From Nymphaea colorata (lineage: Eukaryota; Streptophyta; Magnoliopsida; Nymphaeales; Nymphaeaceae), in NCBI RefSeq assembly GCF_008831285.2, contig NC_045139.1:27622808-27686807 (forward strand): a DNA stretch of 64,000 nt. The letters run 5' to 3'. Under the pieces are notes generated by a model. It saw only the letters and a program-made list of their open reading frames with translations. It did no database searches and was not told the origin of the DNA. Positions within the stretch are counted from its first letter, which is position 1, and every line of letters starts with the position of its first letter. Made by a program: the position numbers and the translations under genes. Of this stretch, positions 25,085 through 38,109 are shown piece by piece.

Positions 25085-28000
25085 CTTAAAGTAAGTGAAA
25101 TAATACTTATTTTCCAATTAAATGAACCTAATTTGCTTGATGAAGTGGAAGTCACCCATTCCAACAAGTAGAGTTTTTCCTTGTCAAAGGTCAAATCGAA
25201 CTCAATTGAGCTAAAAATATTGTAGTTTTTAGGTTTTAGTAAGCTGATCTGAACTAGGGTGAGTTAGGCAGAAAGCTAGTGATCTTACTTTGTCTACTTT
25301 GGGAGGCTTTTAGAGCTGGAAAGTACCTTATTTGAGCTTGTTCTGAATGACTACCATGATTCTTGAGATTTTCCAATGTTCAGGGGAAAAATGGTTGTTT
25401 GACAAGGCAAAATGGTCTCTGTTCATACTTGAGTTCAAGTGAAAGGCCTTCAAGTTTTGAAGTGCCTTTGAAAACCAATTCGAAATCATAACGAGGGGCA
25501 AAATGATAATTTTCTAAGTATAAAATTTAGTGCTTATAGGTGACCAAAAGATGAACATGGCGAATGCATCGTCATGTAATTTGGGGAAAAAATCTTCTTC
25601 AGATGTATTTAAAGGGAAGCTCACAACTCGTGTTGTACACTTGAAGATTGATTGTGAAAGAAATAGTTATTGATCGTAGAAGTAGACTCTAAGAGTCAAA
25701 CCAATTTATATGCTTCTTGTACTTTTCCTTTTGTTTGTAACTTTTATACATCCAACTTATTTGAACACAAGAAAATGCCAGTTGTAGATGGTTTAATTTC
25801 AGATGATATTCCATCTCTTGCTTTTTGGACTTCCAGTACTTGGCTCATATTGTTATTGCCTGCGTCCTTCAAATGTAAATTCACCACTACTGATCCGAAT
25901 AGGAAAAAAGAAAGCTTGTTTATAAGAAATTATTATTTCTAGATATGGATGATTTTTGGGACTGGCAGGGACACTTATTCCGGGATAACATCTTGAAACA
26001 CTGTATTCTGAAAAAACAATGCATAGATATTTGTCATTGTTCCCCTGCACTGAATATTTGCCTGCGCTGGAACCTGTCTGCTAGTAAGGTGGCCTACTGC
26101 ATACTACTCCTGCAAGATTTGTTGCCTGTCTTATAAGGCATGTCAGGACAATATGCAAGATTGCTGTTATTTTCTAGGTCACGTGCTTCTACAAGATATG
26201 ACCTTGCTACAATCCAAGAACACCTCAGAGGTTCAATGTTTATTTCCACTGCACCAAAAGTGTCTTTTGATGACGCATTTTTGAACCCCATTCGTTGAAA
26301 ATGCCGAATGAGTTTGCCACGGCCTAACCTTTCCCGACGTCGCGCCATCTGCGACATTTTTCTCAATGTTAACACGGCTGGGGTCTGCTCTTTGCCAGGT
26401 AATTATAATAAAAATGAAAAATGGAGAAGCAGGAGATTTTCGTTTCCCTGGTTTTTTTGGGCAACGCTCTCACTTCCCGGCCTCCTTCATCAGGTCCCTC
26501 TTATCAGAGAGATCGCCTGCTTATAGATTTCTTCTCCGACGCCCTGAAGGAGTCGTCAAGGGAGAGGAAGGAAATTAACACCTGCCGCACCGTTGACAAG
26601 CTACACTTCAGAGTTGCTTTTGATATGATGGTCACGCTTTTACCAACACACTCACATAATACCTATACCTATATATATATATATATATATAAAAGTATGC
26701 TCCTTTCTTGTTTTGAAAGAAAAGAACGGCAGGACGTCTTACCACCACCAGAGAGAGGAGGCGCCTCCTCTCTGCCCTGTCGGTGAGGCCCCCCAGGGCG
26801 TCGCCGCCGGACCAAATGTGGAGTAGAACCACAGTACATTAAAGCTTATTTTCCTACTGATCGTACCTGTATTGTAATTTGATATCCGAATGAATTACGT
26901 GTGTTTTGCGTAGCTTTTGAGTAGCAATTTCTTCTATATTACGCTGGTTGCTAGTTTATACAGGTGATTGTACGTCCAATGTCAGTGCTTGTCCAAGGTG
27001 CGTAGCTGGTTATGTTATGTGCACATTCTTATATACATGAAAACACATGGGTGTGGAATGACCAAAATACCATCATTCAAATAAAAAAACTTTTTAAAAG
27101 GGTAAAAAAGGATTGCCAAAAAGTTTAAAATATCTATTACTTTATAAAAAATTTCAAGGATACCCCATCTCCTTTTGTTGCATGGTCGTTGAGTGCACAG
27201 AGCTGTCCATGCCACTCAATCTCTGCAATGTGTGATGCTTTTTGGGGATTGAACCATGACTGCCCATATCACCCACAGCTCCACCGATAATGCCAATTGC
27301 TTCAGGTCCACAACTTTTTAGAGGTAAAAATTTTATCAACATGTTGAACTATTGAGGTGCACTTTCAACAATAACTCTTGTGCTTTCGACAATATCTCCT
27401 ATATGAAAACCACCAATTGAATTACCAAGTTTCTTCTTTGATGGTAAAATCCTGACTCAACTGCTGATTTGCTGAATCATATGAACTTGGCCGGTAGCTT
27501 AATCTAGCCCGGTCAGGCACAGCCCATTCACTCAAACAGTATGAGTTCATTTACAAATTTGTGGATGACAGAGGCCACATCAATTTCTTATTTTCTTTTC
27601 AGTTACTTTTCTTCATGTTCAAGCACAATTTACTTATTCAAAGTTCAAACTCAGTAATTATGCACGTGGAACAGGATAGCTGATCGAAGCTTAAATCAAA
27701 CAATGGTGTCTTAGCTGCATACTTTGACAAAGCGTCGTTGATGAAAACCTGAGAACGATATTTATGTCAATTTTCAATACGTAGGTCTCATGGTAGTGAA
27801 GTGTTGCCTAAGCATCGACTATTTGATTCTTAAGGAGTTATAGAGTACCCTTGTGGAAAGTCAGATTCATGGACTGAACAGGTTAGCATGACCTTCATTT
27901 TTGGGCGAGGTCTCACAGACGATAGGTGTTTGACAGTCGTTAAGTAATATTTACAGCATTATAACACTTTGTTAATGTTTCTAATAGATCATGGCAGTGG

Positions 28001-28905
28001 TCATGTTTTCTTCTTCTTCTTTCTGTCTATGCAGTATTTTAAAACTCTAATTTGTTTGTATTTTTTGTTTGTGCCATTTAGGTGCCGATGGTGGGGGGTT
28101 GAAGCACAAAGTGACTTTACCCGGCATTTTGGAAGTGACGGTCAAGAGACGTTCACATATTTTGAAAGTATGAAATTGAAGTTATTTTTTCTTGACAAAT
28201 TTTTTGGGTATATGTACAGATTCTCAATATCTTTTCTTCATTGTTTTTCGCCAACCAAGTTGATAAATGTGATCTTCATTAAAAATAAATAAATAAAACT
28301 TTTAAACATATATTCGATAGTCTGAATTAAACTATTTTTCTTTTATTTTTGTAAAATCCAACCTGTTTAATAGACAAATAAGATAATCTACGTTGTTTCA
28401 TTGGTTTGGTGATCGCGTCCACGAAGTTACGAAATAAACACAGATAGGTACACAAGGACAGATGCATCTATAACGAGGAAAAGGAAACACCTTCCAAATA
28501 TCAGCCAATGTGGAGCCTGCATCCGCCAATTAATACGGCCCCATTTCACATACATTAAATAAAATAGCTTTCGAAAATAATTTTTTAAAAGCTTTCCATA
28601 GGTGATATGTATGCACCAATACATAGTGACACGTTTCAGTAATATATATCATTTGTTAAGAAATCCCATCCAAGAAGAAAGCTGATGTAGATGAAGTTGG
28701 CATTTTGTCCATGTAAACTTCTCTCTGTTCGATTTCCGGCTGCATAAGGAATACACTTTAGATTATGTACATTCTCCTCATTTATAGGTAGTGGGATTTC
28801 ACTATCAACTTTTGCTCTTTAGTGATTTCTTTATCTCATATTAATTAATGATCATGTATATATAAATTTGGCGCTAACCCGTTGGGCATTTCCAACTTCA
28901 TCGGC

Positions 28906-28936
<31 letters not shown>

Positions 28937-30260
28937 ATGTCAAAAATCCTGCTATCCCATGCCTCAAAAGCTTTTCAAGTCTGATCTTTTATGTCAAAAA
29001 GAGAATGTCCAAATCTTTTCTCCAGCCTCTTTTCCCTTCATTACCACCGTTCGGGAGTGTTTTTGATATTCTATAATTAAAATTCCAATTTTTTTGTGAA
29101 ATAGAAATTGTGTCGAACAAACAATTTTGATTTCAGAATTATAGGGTAATTCTTAAATAGAAATTTGGAATTGTGATTCCATCGTAGGGATTACAATTAA
29201 GATTTCAAAATTTCAGAATTCTTTCATTTATCTTTAGGGCACTTGTCATAATGTTCTAATTAATAAATTTATAATTTTGATTCAGGTTTTATCAAACATG
29301 TCATTTTTTAATTATAGAAATAACAGTTTGAGACTATTAAACACAAAGAGAAGTCAGAATTGCATTTTTTGTTTCAATTTAAGTATGCAGTAAAATTTTG
29401 TTTCTAAAATTTTAATTCTCAAAGAAAAATTCAATGTCATCAAATGCCCCCTTACTCTCTCTCTCTCTCTCTCAAAGAGAGAATTGCCTTCAAGGAAATG
29501 AGCAACAAAATTTTTGGTAATTCTTATGAAAAAATTCTTGATTCCATGCACATCAAATTATGAAACTATTAAAGATACCAAACACAAATTAAATGGTGGC
29601 AATTTTGTCCTTGTCATGCGCCACAACCTTTGTATGACTGCGAAGAATAATACTACTGGAGGTCTTATTCAACTTTTCATGTTGCCTTTTCCAAGTCTTA
29701 TCGATGAAAATTCCAAAATGAAGAAAATCGGAGGGCATTGCTGGTGCGGTCATCATCGTATCTTTACCTTTTTCTGCCAAAACTTTTCTCTCTGAACTTT
29801 TTCATACATGTGTCCACCGTCATAATCTCTTTACCGGAGGAGAAGCAAATCTCTATGCCTTTCATGATGTCTTCATCATTATCCCATTCAATTGAACGCA
29901 TCTAACTTAAAACCCCAAAACTTGCGTGAATAATTTGACGCCAAACATTATGGGGATCAGCATATCGGAAAAGCTTGTGTGAGGTATAAACCCTCGTTCG
30001 TATTCTTGTCCGATTCGTTCCAAATCAGCACTCATTAGATTCACCACCCTCGTGGCTTGCTGTTTTTGGTCAACCAACAAGTGGAGTGGAGAGGAGATAT
30101 AGAGAATCTTAGCATCTGTGTGCTCGATTTCATGCTTTTGTTTCATTGCAGAATGAATATTGTGATCCAAAAGAATAAACACAGCCACGGTGGGGGAGAA
30201 AGATGCGCACCATGCAGCTAAGTTTACGCACAGCTAGGCTGCCCTTGAGGATGGCTGCAG
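25085..30260. other. Intergenic, no gene recognised
   Basis: About 25,600-25,680 looks like a promoter or LTR U3-R fragment (TATTTAAAGGG, then a pyrimidine/purine-mixed leader) but no partner LTR was found. Short ORFs around 25,670-26,830 and 27,000-27,340 have no recognisable domain. Also present: a 22-bp perfect palindrome at 26,752-26,773, a (TA)n tract at about 26,670-26,690, a GT/GA compound microsatellite at about 28,907-28,936, and the MITE-like element at about 29,050-29,455. Confidence 0.5.
29050..29455. mobile_element. MITE-like element with GGGxxxTTTGAT-type ends
   Basis: The left end reads GGGAGTGTTTTTGATATTCT and the right end, on the other strand, GGGGGCATTTGATGACATTG. Between them is AT-rich sequence full of AATTCC, ATTTC and GAATT words. 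This is the usual look of plant hAT/Harbinger-type MITEs. I did not find a clean target duplication. Confidence 0.45.
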
Positions 30261-30264
30261 TTAC

Positions 30265-30462
30265 AGGGCTTAGGAGTGGCCGAGCCACATGTGGTCTGGT
30301 GTAGACAATTGCCTACATCAGCCTGACAAAACACCTTTATTTTTATATTGTTACTTTCAAATATTTGACTATTTGTATATATTGATGCCCCTCCAAGCAT
30401 GCATGCAAGTTTTGGATTAAAGTGTCCCTCCGGCCAAAATTCTGGCTCCACCATTGGGGCTT
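30265..30462. mobile_element. MITE-like element with GTGG-GAGCCA ends
   Basis: The left part reads GAGTGGCCGAGCCACATG and the right part, on the other strand, CAATGGTGGAGCCAGAATTT followed by TGGCCGGAGGG. The pairing of GTGG.CGAGCCA with GTGG.GAGCCA suggests terminal inverted repeats. The interior is about 200 bp of non-coding DNA. Confidence 0.4.
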
Positions 30463-30839
30463 AGCTTAGTTTTGGTTCTAGCTTGCCCTTGAGTCCACCA
30501 TGCTTGGGTCCACTTGCTGAAGCTCAGTTGGGACGAGTTTAAGGGAACTCCAACTCTGCTAAGATAAATTACGACTGACAAGCCGAGCCAACATCATGGG
30601 TCGAGTAAGCCAAACCTGCCAAAAATTAAGCTCAAACCTTTTTTATTAGGATGTGACCGTTGAGGACAATGAGGAGAGGTGGACCCATTGGAATTTAGTT
30701 CACAAGGTTTTTTATAAAGATGGAGGAACCACCCTTTTTATCAGTCAGCCGTCCAAAATGAAATGCAGTAACCACTGGTGGGAAAAAGAGTGAGGAGAAA
30801 GGAAACGAGAGAAGAAAAAGGAAAAGATGGGTTCAAGGG

Positions 30840-31379
30840 GAGTCAATAAGTCGGGGTGCCTTTACCAACACATGCGAAACGTCAGTAAAAGGCCTACTTA
30901 AAAACTTCGGTAAAACTTATGCAGCAACTTTCATCAACATCCAATGCACGTTGATAAAAAATATATTAGCAATGTTCAGAGGAGACGTGTCGATGAAGTA
31001 GAGCTATACCGACTAGTTTGTTGGATGTCGGTCATTCTTCGCCGAAAAAAAATTCCACCGAGAGCATGACCATGTGTCAGCAAAAGTAACTCTTTTTATT
31101 GATGTCTGCAAATTAAACGCCAATAAAAGTTATGTATTTATAGACGTCCGTAGGTAAAAGCACTGTTTACTGACATCCACAAACCGGACGTTGATAAAAG
31201 CCCAATTTCAACAACATAATAGCAGCACACGTCGATGAAGCCCTTTTTCATCAACGTTCACCTTTGGACATCGGTGAAAAACAATCTTCACCGACACATA
31301 GAACTGGACATTGGTAAAACTGGTCTGTCACCGACATCCATGTCCCCGCGCGTCAATGAACCCGTGCCTTTTTGTAGTG
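30840..31379. mobile_element. CACTA (En/Spm)-type terminus with subterminal repeats
   Basis: The right end, on the minus strand, is CACTACAAAAAGGCACGGG, the diagnostic CACTA terminus. To its left, about 540 bases carry a dozen or more variants of short motifs on both strands, such as GTCAGTAAAAG, CGTTGATAAAA, CATCGGTGAAAAA, TTCACCGACA and TTTACTGACATCC. This is the subterminal repeat array typical of CACTA transposons. I did not find a matching left CACTAC end, so the element may be truncated. Confidence 0.7.
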
Positions 31380-32285
31380 AAACTTCGATCGTTAGTCTCG
31401 TATAAGAATTTTCTAACTTGGTGTAGTGCAACCGACGTAATTACACGAGCTTACTTGAGATTTAACAAGTCAAGTTCATGTTACTCAAACCTTAAGTTGA
31501 ACTATTGACTCGAAGTTGACTTATTCTGCAATAGAGTCAACTGGGAAACGAGCAGCTACATATTCTGCAGGCCTAGAAGAAAGACTAGGCATTTTGGTGC
31601 CCAACATGGCTGTCAGACGCACATTGGCGGCAAATCTCATGAGTCCTCTATATACGAGCATAAGCATTATATTTGAGTAATTTAATTGATGCAACAGAAA
31701 ATGGCAATGACCGCACAAAATATATTAAGAAAGACAAATGAGCTTTTCTCTTACACAAATGCACTCAAAATAACACTTTATTGGAGGAGCACATAGATTC
31801 ATTGTTACAAAGAGAAAATGACTCTATGTAGAGTCAAAGGAAACACCAAGCCCCTACAAAAGGTTGCAGATTTTCAAATGAAACCTCATTGCTCTTCATA
31901 AGTTCTAAAGAAGCATAAAAGTCGCAACCTTTTATAAGAATGTATCTCTTTAAAGCACCATTGGGACTGGACATAGAATTTTCATGTCCTTCTACCCCTA
32001 AACATATATGCCACTCAATCTTGCCTTAGACATGTTGTTGAAATAAGATTATCTCCCGTGCTAAAGCACTTATTCTACAAAAAATTTGGGCACATGCTTT
32101 TAGCATGATAATTTATTTAATCAATTGCATGCCATCTAATGTGCTTAGGATGAAGTTATCTTTGAAAACCTTTTCAATAGCTCTCTAGACTATCATTTTC
32201 TTGAAGTTTTTTCCACACAACATTTTAAGTATCTTTGATGTTATAAAAAGCACAATTGCTTGATTTCAAATCTGAAAAATGCTTT
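31380..32285. other. Non-coding DNA between transposon fragments
   Basis: Short ORFs only. It may contain further decayed CACTA internal sequence, but I cannot support it. Confidence 0.35.
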
Positions 32286-32288
32286 TTC

Positions 32289-32935
32289 CTAAGATACAGT
32301 TCTTAACATAAAGGAATTATTGTATGAGCATAAAATCTTTGACATCCTATAGGTCTTTAATGAATAAGCATTTTCTTTTGGTAAGGAAACTAGGGACGAT
32401 GTTATTGAGGACCATGTTCTTATGGTAAATGAACCTTTCTTTGTACAAAACCACCTACTGAAACTACCCATATTCAAGAAACACGAATGTAAATAGAGCC
32501 TTCTTCACCAAGCCAGAGTGAAATTTAACCATATATCAATCCTCTTCCTAGATATGGCTAGATTAAAGACATAAACACTCTTATAGAATCCCAATATGAA
32601 ATGACAAAATCCATAAATATTATTAAGAGACATTATGTGACAACTAAACCATAAGGTGAAAATCTAAAATCAAATCAATCTTTCATACATGTCATTGTCT
32701 TCCCCTTCTTCAATGACATGGTTGATAGGCCTAGCTGAAGCTAACTCATCGTCATGCACATCAAAAACATCATTGAGTATTTCGTGCATGTTTTCAAAGT
32801 GCACATCCAATGGTCGGTTAACTTTCCACCTTTTGTATTGGTGCCTTTCAACAACTTCTGATTGGGATCTAAATAATGTTGAAGAAACATGTCTATTGAC
32901 CTTGATGGGACTACAAGCTTTTTGTTTTAGGTAAA
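32289..32935 (-). pseudogene. Probable decayed CACTA transposase (TNP2-like) fragment
   Basis: Minus-strand translation of about 32,690-32,930 gives KRWKVNRPLDVHFENMHEIL followed by NDVFDVHDDE and later EEGEDNDMYERL. This resembles the acidic segment of plant TNP2-type transposases, where a (D/E)MHxLL(N/H)D(A/V)F motif precedes the kinase-like FYxLL segment. Stops follow and nothing further is clear. The assignment rests on a short motif and the nearby CACTA terminus. Confidence 0.35.
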
Positions 32936-33339
32936 GGTTTAGTTTTCAACACCACAAAACTGTTGTTTACGTTTGAACGAGTAGGTGTTATAAACTTGAT
33001 TGTTGACAAACTTCTTGATTAGCCTCTTCAATATACAGCTGGTTGGAGATTTATTGTTCCTCATGCATACAAAATGTATCCACATGAAATTGACATCAAT
33101 GCTACATCTCCATTAGCAATAAGGAGTTGAATGAACTTGATGATGTTACCAGGGGACAATGTTTTATTGTACATATAAGGGAATGAGTAATAGTTTAACA
33201 AACATTAAGTAATGTCTCTTTTGATGTGAATGACATTTTTAATATTGTACATGACATTTTTTTATGTGTACAACTACAAATATTGGTGCAAGATTTGATA
33301 TCATTTTGTATGTACACAATACTAGGATCACATGTAAGA

Positions 33340-33830
33340 TACACCACACCTTAGGTAAAAATAAAAGCTTTTCTAACGCTAACAAGGATGTCAATAAATA
33401 GTTATTTTTAATGTAAATAAATGCCAGTGATGATCATCATTTACTAATGCTAATTGGATGCCTTTAAAGAGAGAAATATTTCCTGACATTGACAAACACC
33501 ATTAATGGTTTTATCATAGGTAAATAAAGGATGTTTATTGGCATTCTCTTGCATCAATGAATCATTTTACCAAGGATTGACGACGGCTTTTCTAATGCAA
33601 GGAATGTCAATAACTAGTCAACATTTACTGATATATATTCAATATCACATATAAGAGATTTTGCCTTATGTCTTGTAAAATATCTGTAAAGAAATTAGCT
33701 ACACAACCTTTACTGACGTTTGGTTTTGCATCATGACAATGCCAATAAAAATATTTAATGATACTTCTTCGAGTTTTACTGACATCTTTTAGCATCATTA
33801 AACATCGGTTTCTTTGCATTCTCACCCAAT
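33340..33830. repeat. Degenerate subterminal-like repeat array
   Basis: Words such as TTTACTGACGTTT, TTTACTGACATC, GGATGTCAATAA, GGAATGTCAATAA and ACGGCTTTTCTAATGC recur in both orientations, in the style of the CACTA subterminal array at 30,840-31,379. No terminal CACTA motif was found at either edge. Confidence 0.4.
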
Positions 33831-33964
33831 TCAATGCATCGAAAAAGTGTGATTAAACACACTGACAGATGCATTGCATCTGACATGGTGTTGTGAGAGG
33901 CTGGAGGATTTCTCCATCTAAACCTAGATGGAGAAAAACCTTGGGAGATGGGACCCACGGTCAA

Positions 33965-34595
33965 TATGAGGTCTACACATTTAAGACATTTTTGTTGTGG
34001 AAAACTAAAAAATGATTGATTCTACCCTTCAATATTTTGAAATATTCTCTAAATATTTTTCTAAAATCTTTGTGTGAGAATGAAATATGTATGGGATGGC
34101 TCATGGAAAATTTTGAAAATGCTTACAAGTGAAAATTTTTATTTTACTTTTTGGAAGAAATGAAAAATATACTTAGAAATGATTACTTTGTAGTTTAAAT
34201 GAAAGTGGACTTCAAAGATACATAATACCAGAACAATTTGATTTGGTCCAAAAAGAGGATTTGAATGTAGTGATTGATTTGCTAAAGCAATTAATATTGT
34301 TGGTAAATCAGAAATAATTTGGAAAAGTTATTTACGTGGGAAGACTTGGAAGATATACGAGATTTAGTTTCGCCTAGTAAAAAAGTGGAAAAATATTCAA
34401 ACAAATTTAAAGGGGGGATATAAGGTAGGTAATATCTAGATGGTTTACGAAAGATGCATGTGTGACGGAAAAGCATAATTTTACATAAATGCTTGAAATG
34501 GGACTTGGGACTTTGGGAGATCTAAGTCCCTAAGTTAGGATCCTGGATTGTCATCATTAATATCTAAAAATAGCGCATTTGGAAAGAGATTCTTA
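33965..34595. other. AT-rich non-coding DNA
   Basis: No coding or repeat structure that I can recognise between the CACTA-like array and the gypsy LTR. Confidence 0.4.
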
Positions 34596-34597
34596 AT

Positions 34598-34925
34598 GTC
34601 ACGGGCTGACTGTTCTCTAGTCTGTGCAATGCAATGGTCCTTTAATCCACCGCCAGCCTAAAAGGGTAAGCAAAGAGTGCATAAAAAACAAGTACACAAG
34701 GAGGAGAAAGAGCTTGCAATGAGTTATTTCATTCACTTACAAATGCAGTAAGAGAGACTAAGCAAGGAGATTGACTTCACTTTACTTACAAGGGCTCGAA
34801 AGCGCATATAAGGATCCTCATGCCAAACACCCAAAGTAGGAATTCCAAACATGACACATGGACCAATGGGAGGGTGCTCCATTACAAGTAAACAAATATA
34901 CACAAATAGATCCTGTAAACAACAA
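34598..34925 (-). repeat. Ty3/gypsy 3' LTR (partial, left copy)
   Basis: Aligns with 43,290-43,690 by shared blocks in the same order: CTGTTCTCTAG, AATCCACCGC, GTACACAAGGAG, AGAAAGAGCTTGCAATGAG, AGATTGACTTCACTTTACTT, GCGCATA and GGACCAATGG. There are many indels and substitutions. Since pol reads on the minus strand, this left copy is the 3' LTR. Confidence 0.75.
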
Positions 34926-34962
34926 GAACAGGCACCCCCTTCAAATCATGCATTGTTCTCCA

Positions 34963-35110
34963 TGCCAACTATTACGTCCTCTTTGCCCACTTCACAAAAT
35001 ACTTCTTCAACTCACCAAGGCAGTTGTTTGTTCTCCATGCCAGCTATGACGTGATAGGCCCCTGTTTGCCCACTTCACAAAATACTTCTTCAACTCACCA
35101 AGACAGTTGA
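34963..35110. repeat. Imperfect tandem duplication (about 75 bp)
   Basis: TGTTCTCCATGCCA...GACGT or TACGT, then TTTGCCCACTTCACAAAATA through CACCAAG(G/A)CAGTT, occurs twice in tandem. The second copy has a short insertion (GATAGGCCCCTG) and a few substitutions. Confidence 0.9.
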
Positions 35111-35219
35111 TCTTGTGCTGAAAGATCTGCTCCAATCACCTATTTGTTGCATGCTTGCTTGAATGTTCTCTTAACAAGATTGGTTCCCACTGCTGCTGTC
35201 CTCTATAAATCTTCATCAT

Positions 35220-37650
35220 CGGCATAGAGGGACTTTATGTTACATATGTAAATCACTAAACGTACCTTGAAGTCTGGCGGTAGGTTTAGCATGTTTGCCA
35301 ACTTCCCGATCTTCTTGATTATGGTGAATGGCCCGTCACACTTCCAAATCCTGGCATGGCATCACATATAAAAGATACTTATGCGATCAGGATATAGCTT
35401 GATGTACACCACCATATGCAAATGTAGTGCACAATAGCAATCACCTTTCACTTATGCATTGTGTAGTACATCTTTGCCTCCTTCAGTTTTTGGCTCTAAT
35501 AGGCGATCGGATGACCCTCTTGTATTAAGACTTTACCAACATTAAAATCAGAGGCATCAGTATGGACTTCAAAAAGTTCAAGTGGTCGGGTAACATAAGC
35601 ACAAGGTCTCACACAAGAGCTCTCTTCAAACATTTGAGAGCATAATGAGCAAACTATGTTCATACTTGAACCATGTTCTTCTTGAGTAAGTCGGTGTGAG
35701 GAGGAGCAATAAAAGAGTACCCCTCAATGAGTTGTCGATAGTAATTTGTCAATCCAATGAATGACTGCAATTCAAGCACTATAGATGGTGGCTTCCATTC
35801 TTGGATGACTCTTACCTTCTCTCGATCCATTTGCAGCTGGTGATGTCCAGCAGTATGACCGAGAAAGCTGATCTTCTATTGGCCAATGAGACACTTCTCC
35901 CATTTCACGTAGAGTTCATTCTCCTACAACAATTAGAACACTGTTTCTAAGTGACTAACATGTTCCTTTATGTCGTTGTTAAAGACCACTATGATAGACC
36001 AGCACAAACTTGTCAGGTATATGTAGAAGATTTTATTTGTCAATGTTAAGAAGTTGTCGATTAATAGACCAGCACAAACTTGTCAGGTATATGTAGAAGA
36101 TTTTATTTGTCAATGTTAAGAAGTTGTCGATTAATAAGCTTAACACTGTGTGACACAAATGGTCTTTGATTCATCACCTTCTATAATCCTAACTTGCCAG
36201 TAACTAGAATGAAGGTCCAACTTCAAGAAGATTTGTGCATTGCTCAACTATTCAAACAATTCACCGATAAGCAGCAAACTGTATTTGTGCTCAACTATTA
36301 CCTTGTTTATGCATAGTAGTTTACACATAGTTACTTTGAGTCATCATGCTTCATCTAGAACATAATAAAAGCCTTCAATGGTGCCTTTGAAAGTCAGATG
36401 ATGCATGTTTTCAACATCTCATCAAGTTGCCTTCGAAGCTCCTTCAATTAGGCCAGTCTTATACAACAAGGAACCATGGCCATCCTAGCTATAGGAACTT
36501 GTTCAATTTGATGATCCACTTCCCTCGGCTGTCGTAATTGCCTTAATAGTTCGGGTTGCATTATTTCTTATAACTCATCCAGCAAGGAGATTATACTTGG
36601 TGGGATGGCAATTGGCCTGGCTTCTTCTTCAATATATCTTCCCACTGGCGGAGTAGTAGTGTATCATGAGCGAATGGTCTAGCCACATCAATGTCAATAA
36701 ATTGAATCTTGGCAATATCATAACAAGTTTAGTCTTGAAATATTTCATACCAAGGGTCACCTTGAAATCACCTAAGGGAACAATAAAGTTTCTAGTACAG
36801 CACAACTTCCAATCTGGATGGCTACACCCTATGCTTCTTCAAGGATGGGCATGACCACAGAGTTCAACTTTTCAAGGTTGTGTCTAGGCTCAAGCTTCAA
36901 CATCCATCTCTTTGCCTCTTCTTTTGAAATGAAGTTGCATGTTTCCCTGAGTCTACCATAGCCGTAGTACACTTTCCCTTCAAAGTGATGTCCAACTACA
37001 TCAGTTCCTTATTCACCATCTGTGACTGCACTTCATCATCTTTTATAAGGTGCTAAAGGCATTGCTTGGCTACATGCCTATCTCTAGAGAACCATCAAGT
37101 TACCACATTAACTTGGTTCTTGTTCCTGCAAAAGAAATGTTTCTTCTCGGATTGATGTTGGGTTGACAACTCGCCTTTATTGTCTTGCAGTTCCTCTTTC
37201 TTTCCTCAATGGTCAAATTTCTTCAAGAACTTGAAGGTGTTAGTGTAGTTCTTAGGCTGGGTATCGACTAAATGTTCTATTGCCACATAAGCATCTTCTA
37301 AAGTCTCCAAATTACCTCTTTCCACTTCGGATTGCGCACAAGGCTGTAGACCTAAAACAAACTAGTTAAGTTTCATCTTCTTCTAGCATATCAGGTATGT
37401 CCAATATGAGCTACGGTTAGGTCGTCACATAGTCTCACAAGAATCATGTGTGCTTTAATTCAACCACCATACAATAGACCTCTCATCTTGCATTTCAAGG
37501 CTTGAAGTGGCTCCTCAACTCTCATTCAAAGTCATCGAAGGTATTTATTTTGCATATCTTTTTTCTATTGTCAAGCCATTTTCGCCTCCATGAGGTAGCA
37601 ACATCCCCCCTCAAGTAACATCGTTGTGGTTTTGATTTGGCGGTCTAGCA
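35220..37650 (-). mobile_element. Decayed Ty3/gypsy gag-pol
   Basis: Minus-strand translation, read from high to low coordinates, gives several gypsy landmarks. A gag/protease-like region lies at about 36,900-37,600. Reverse transcriptase follows at about 36,130-36,240, with LKLDLHSSYWQVRIIEGDE. The thumb and RNase H entry lie at about 35,600-35,900, with FLGHTAGHHQLQMDREKVR, SFIGLTNYYRQLIEGYS and LLKK. The integrase C-terminus lies at about 35,250-35,350, with IWKCDGPFTIIKKIGKLAN and LNLPPDFKVR. The catalytic core of integrase is missing between RNase H and the C-terminus. There are many stops and frameshifts, so the element is dead. Confidence 0.85.
35994..36136. repeat. 70-bp tandem duplication
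   Basis: A segment beginning ATAGACCAGCACAAACTTG is repeated with a 70-base period and no difference that I can see. It lies inside the gypsy reverse transcriptase region and disrupts it. Confidence 0.95.
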
Positions 37651-38109
37651 CGAGACACCACAGAGGAAAAGTCTTCATAGCTGAGCGACCTTGACAAGAT
37701 AAGTAAAAAAAAAACTATCGAACACGATGAGTTGAGCACTGAGCTCGTGGTGAGTATAGATGTTCCTTTGGTTCAAAGCTCTGTCGTAGCAGGTAGGCAT
37801 ATGACATATGCTTACACCATGAAGCTAAATGCAATCTACGAACATTTTTCTTGCATCAAACCTCCTAAAGCCTTATGGACTCGTCAAAACATGAACATTT
37901 TTTTTATACTTGCTACCCCAAGGCCATGTGGTCTGCGAACTACCAACAGAAAACTTGCTACAATGTTCAAATAGAAAGTCTAATAGGAATGACGTTGCAC
38001 AAAACAAACTACACAAAACCACTAATGCAATGAAATTCCTTAGTAGCTTTTGGGATGGTGAGGTATTTTTCCTAAGAGTGAAGGGTGTGATCAAATTCAA
38101 ATGCTAAAT

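Noticed and set aside
26094-26786. Overlapping ORFs of 70-121 codons on both strands, considered as a gene
   Set aside because: No recognisable domain, no consistent exon boundaries, and one frame runs into a (TA)n tract.
32689-32934. Plus-strand 81-codon ORF rich in Ser/Cys
   Set aside because: The minus strand gives the more sensible acidic transposase-like reading; the plus frame is its shadow.
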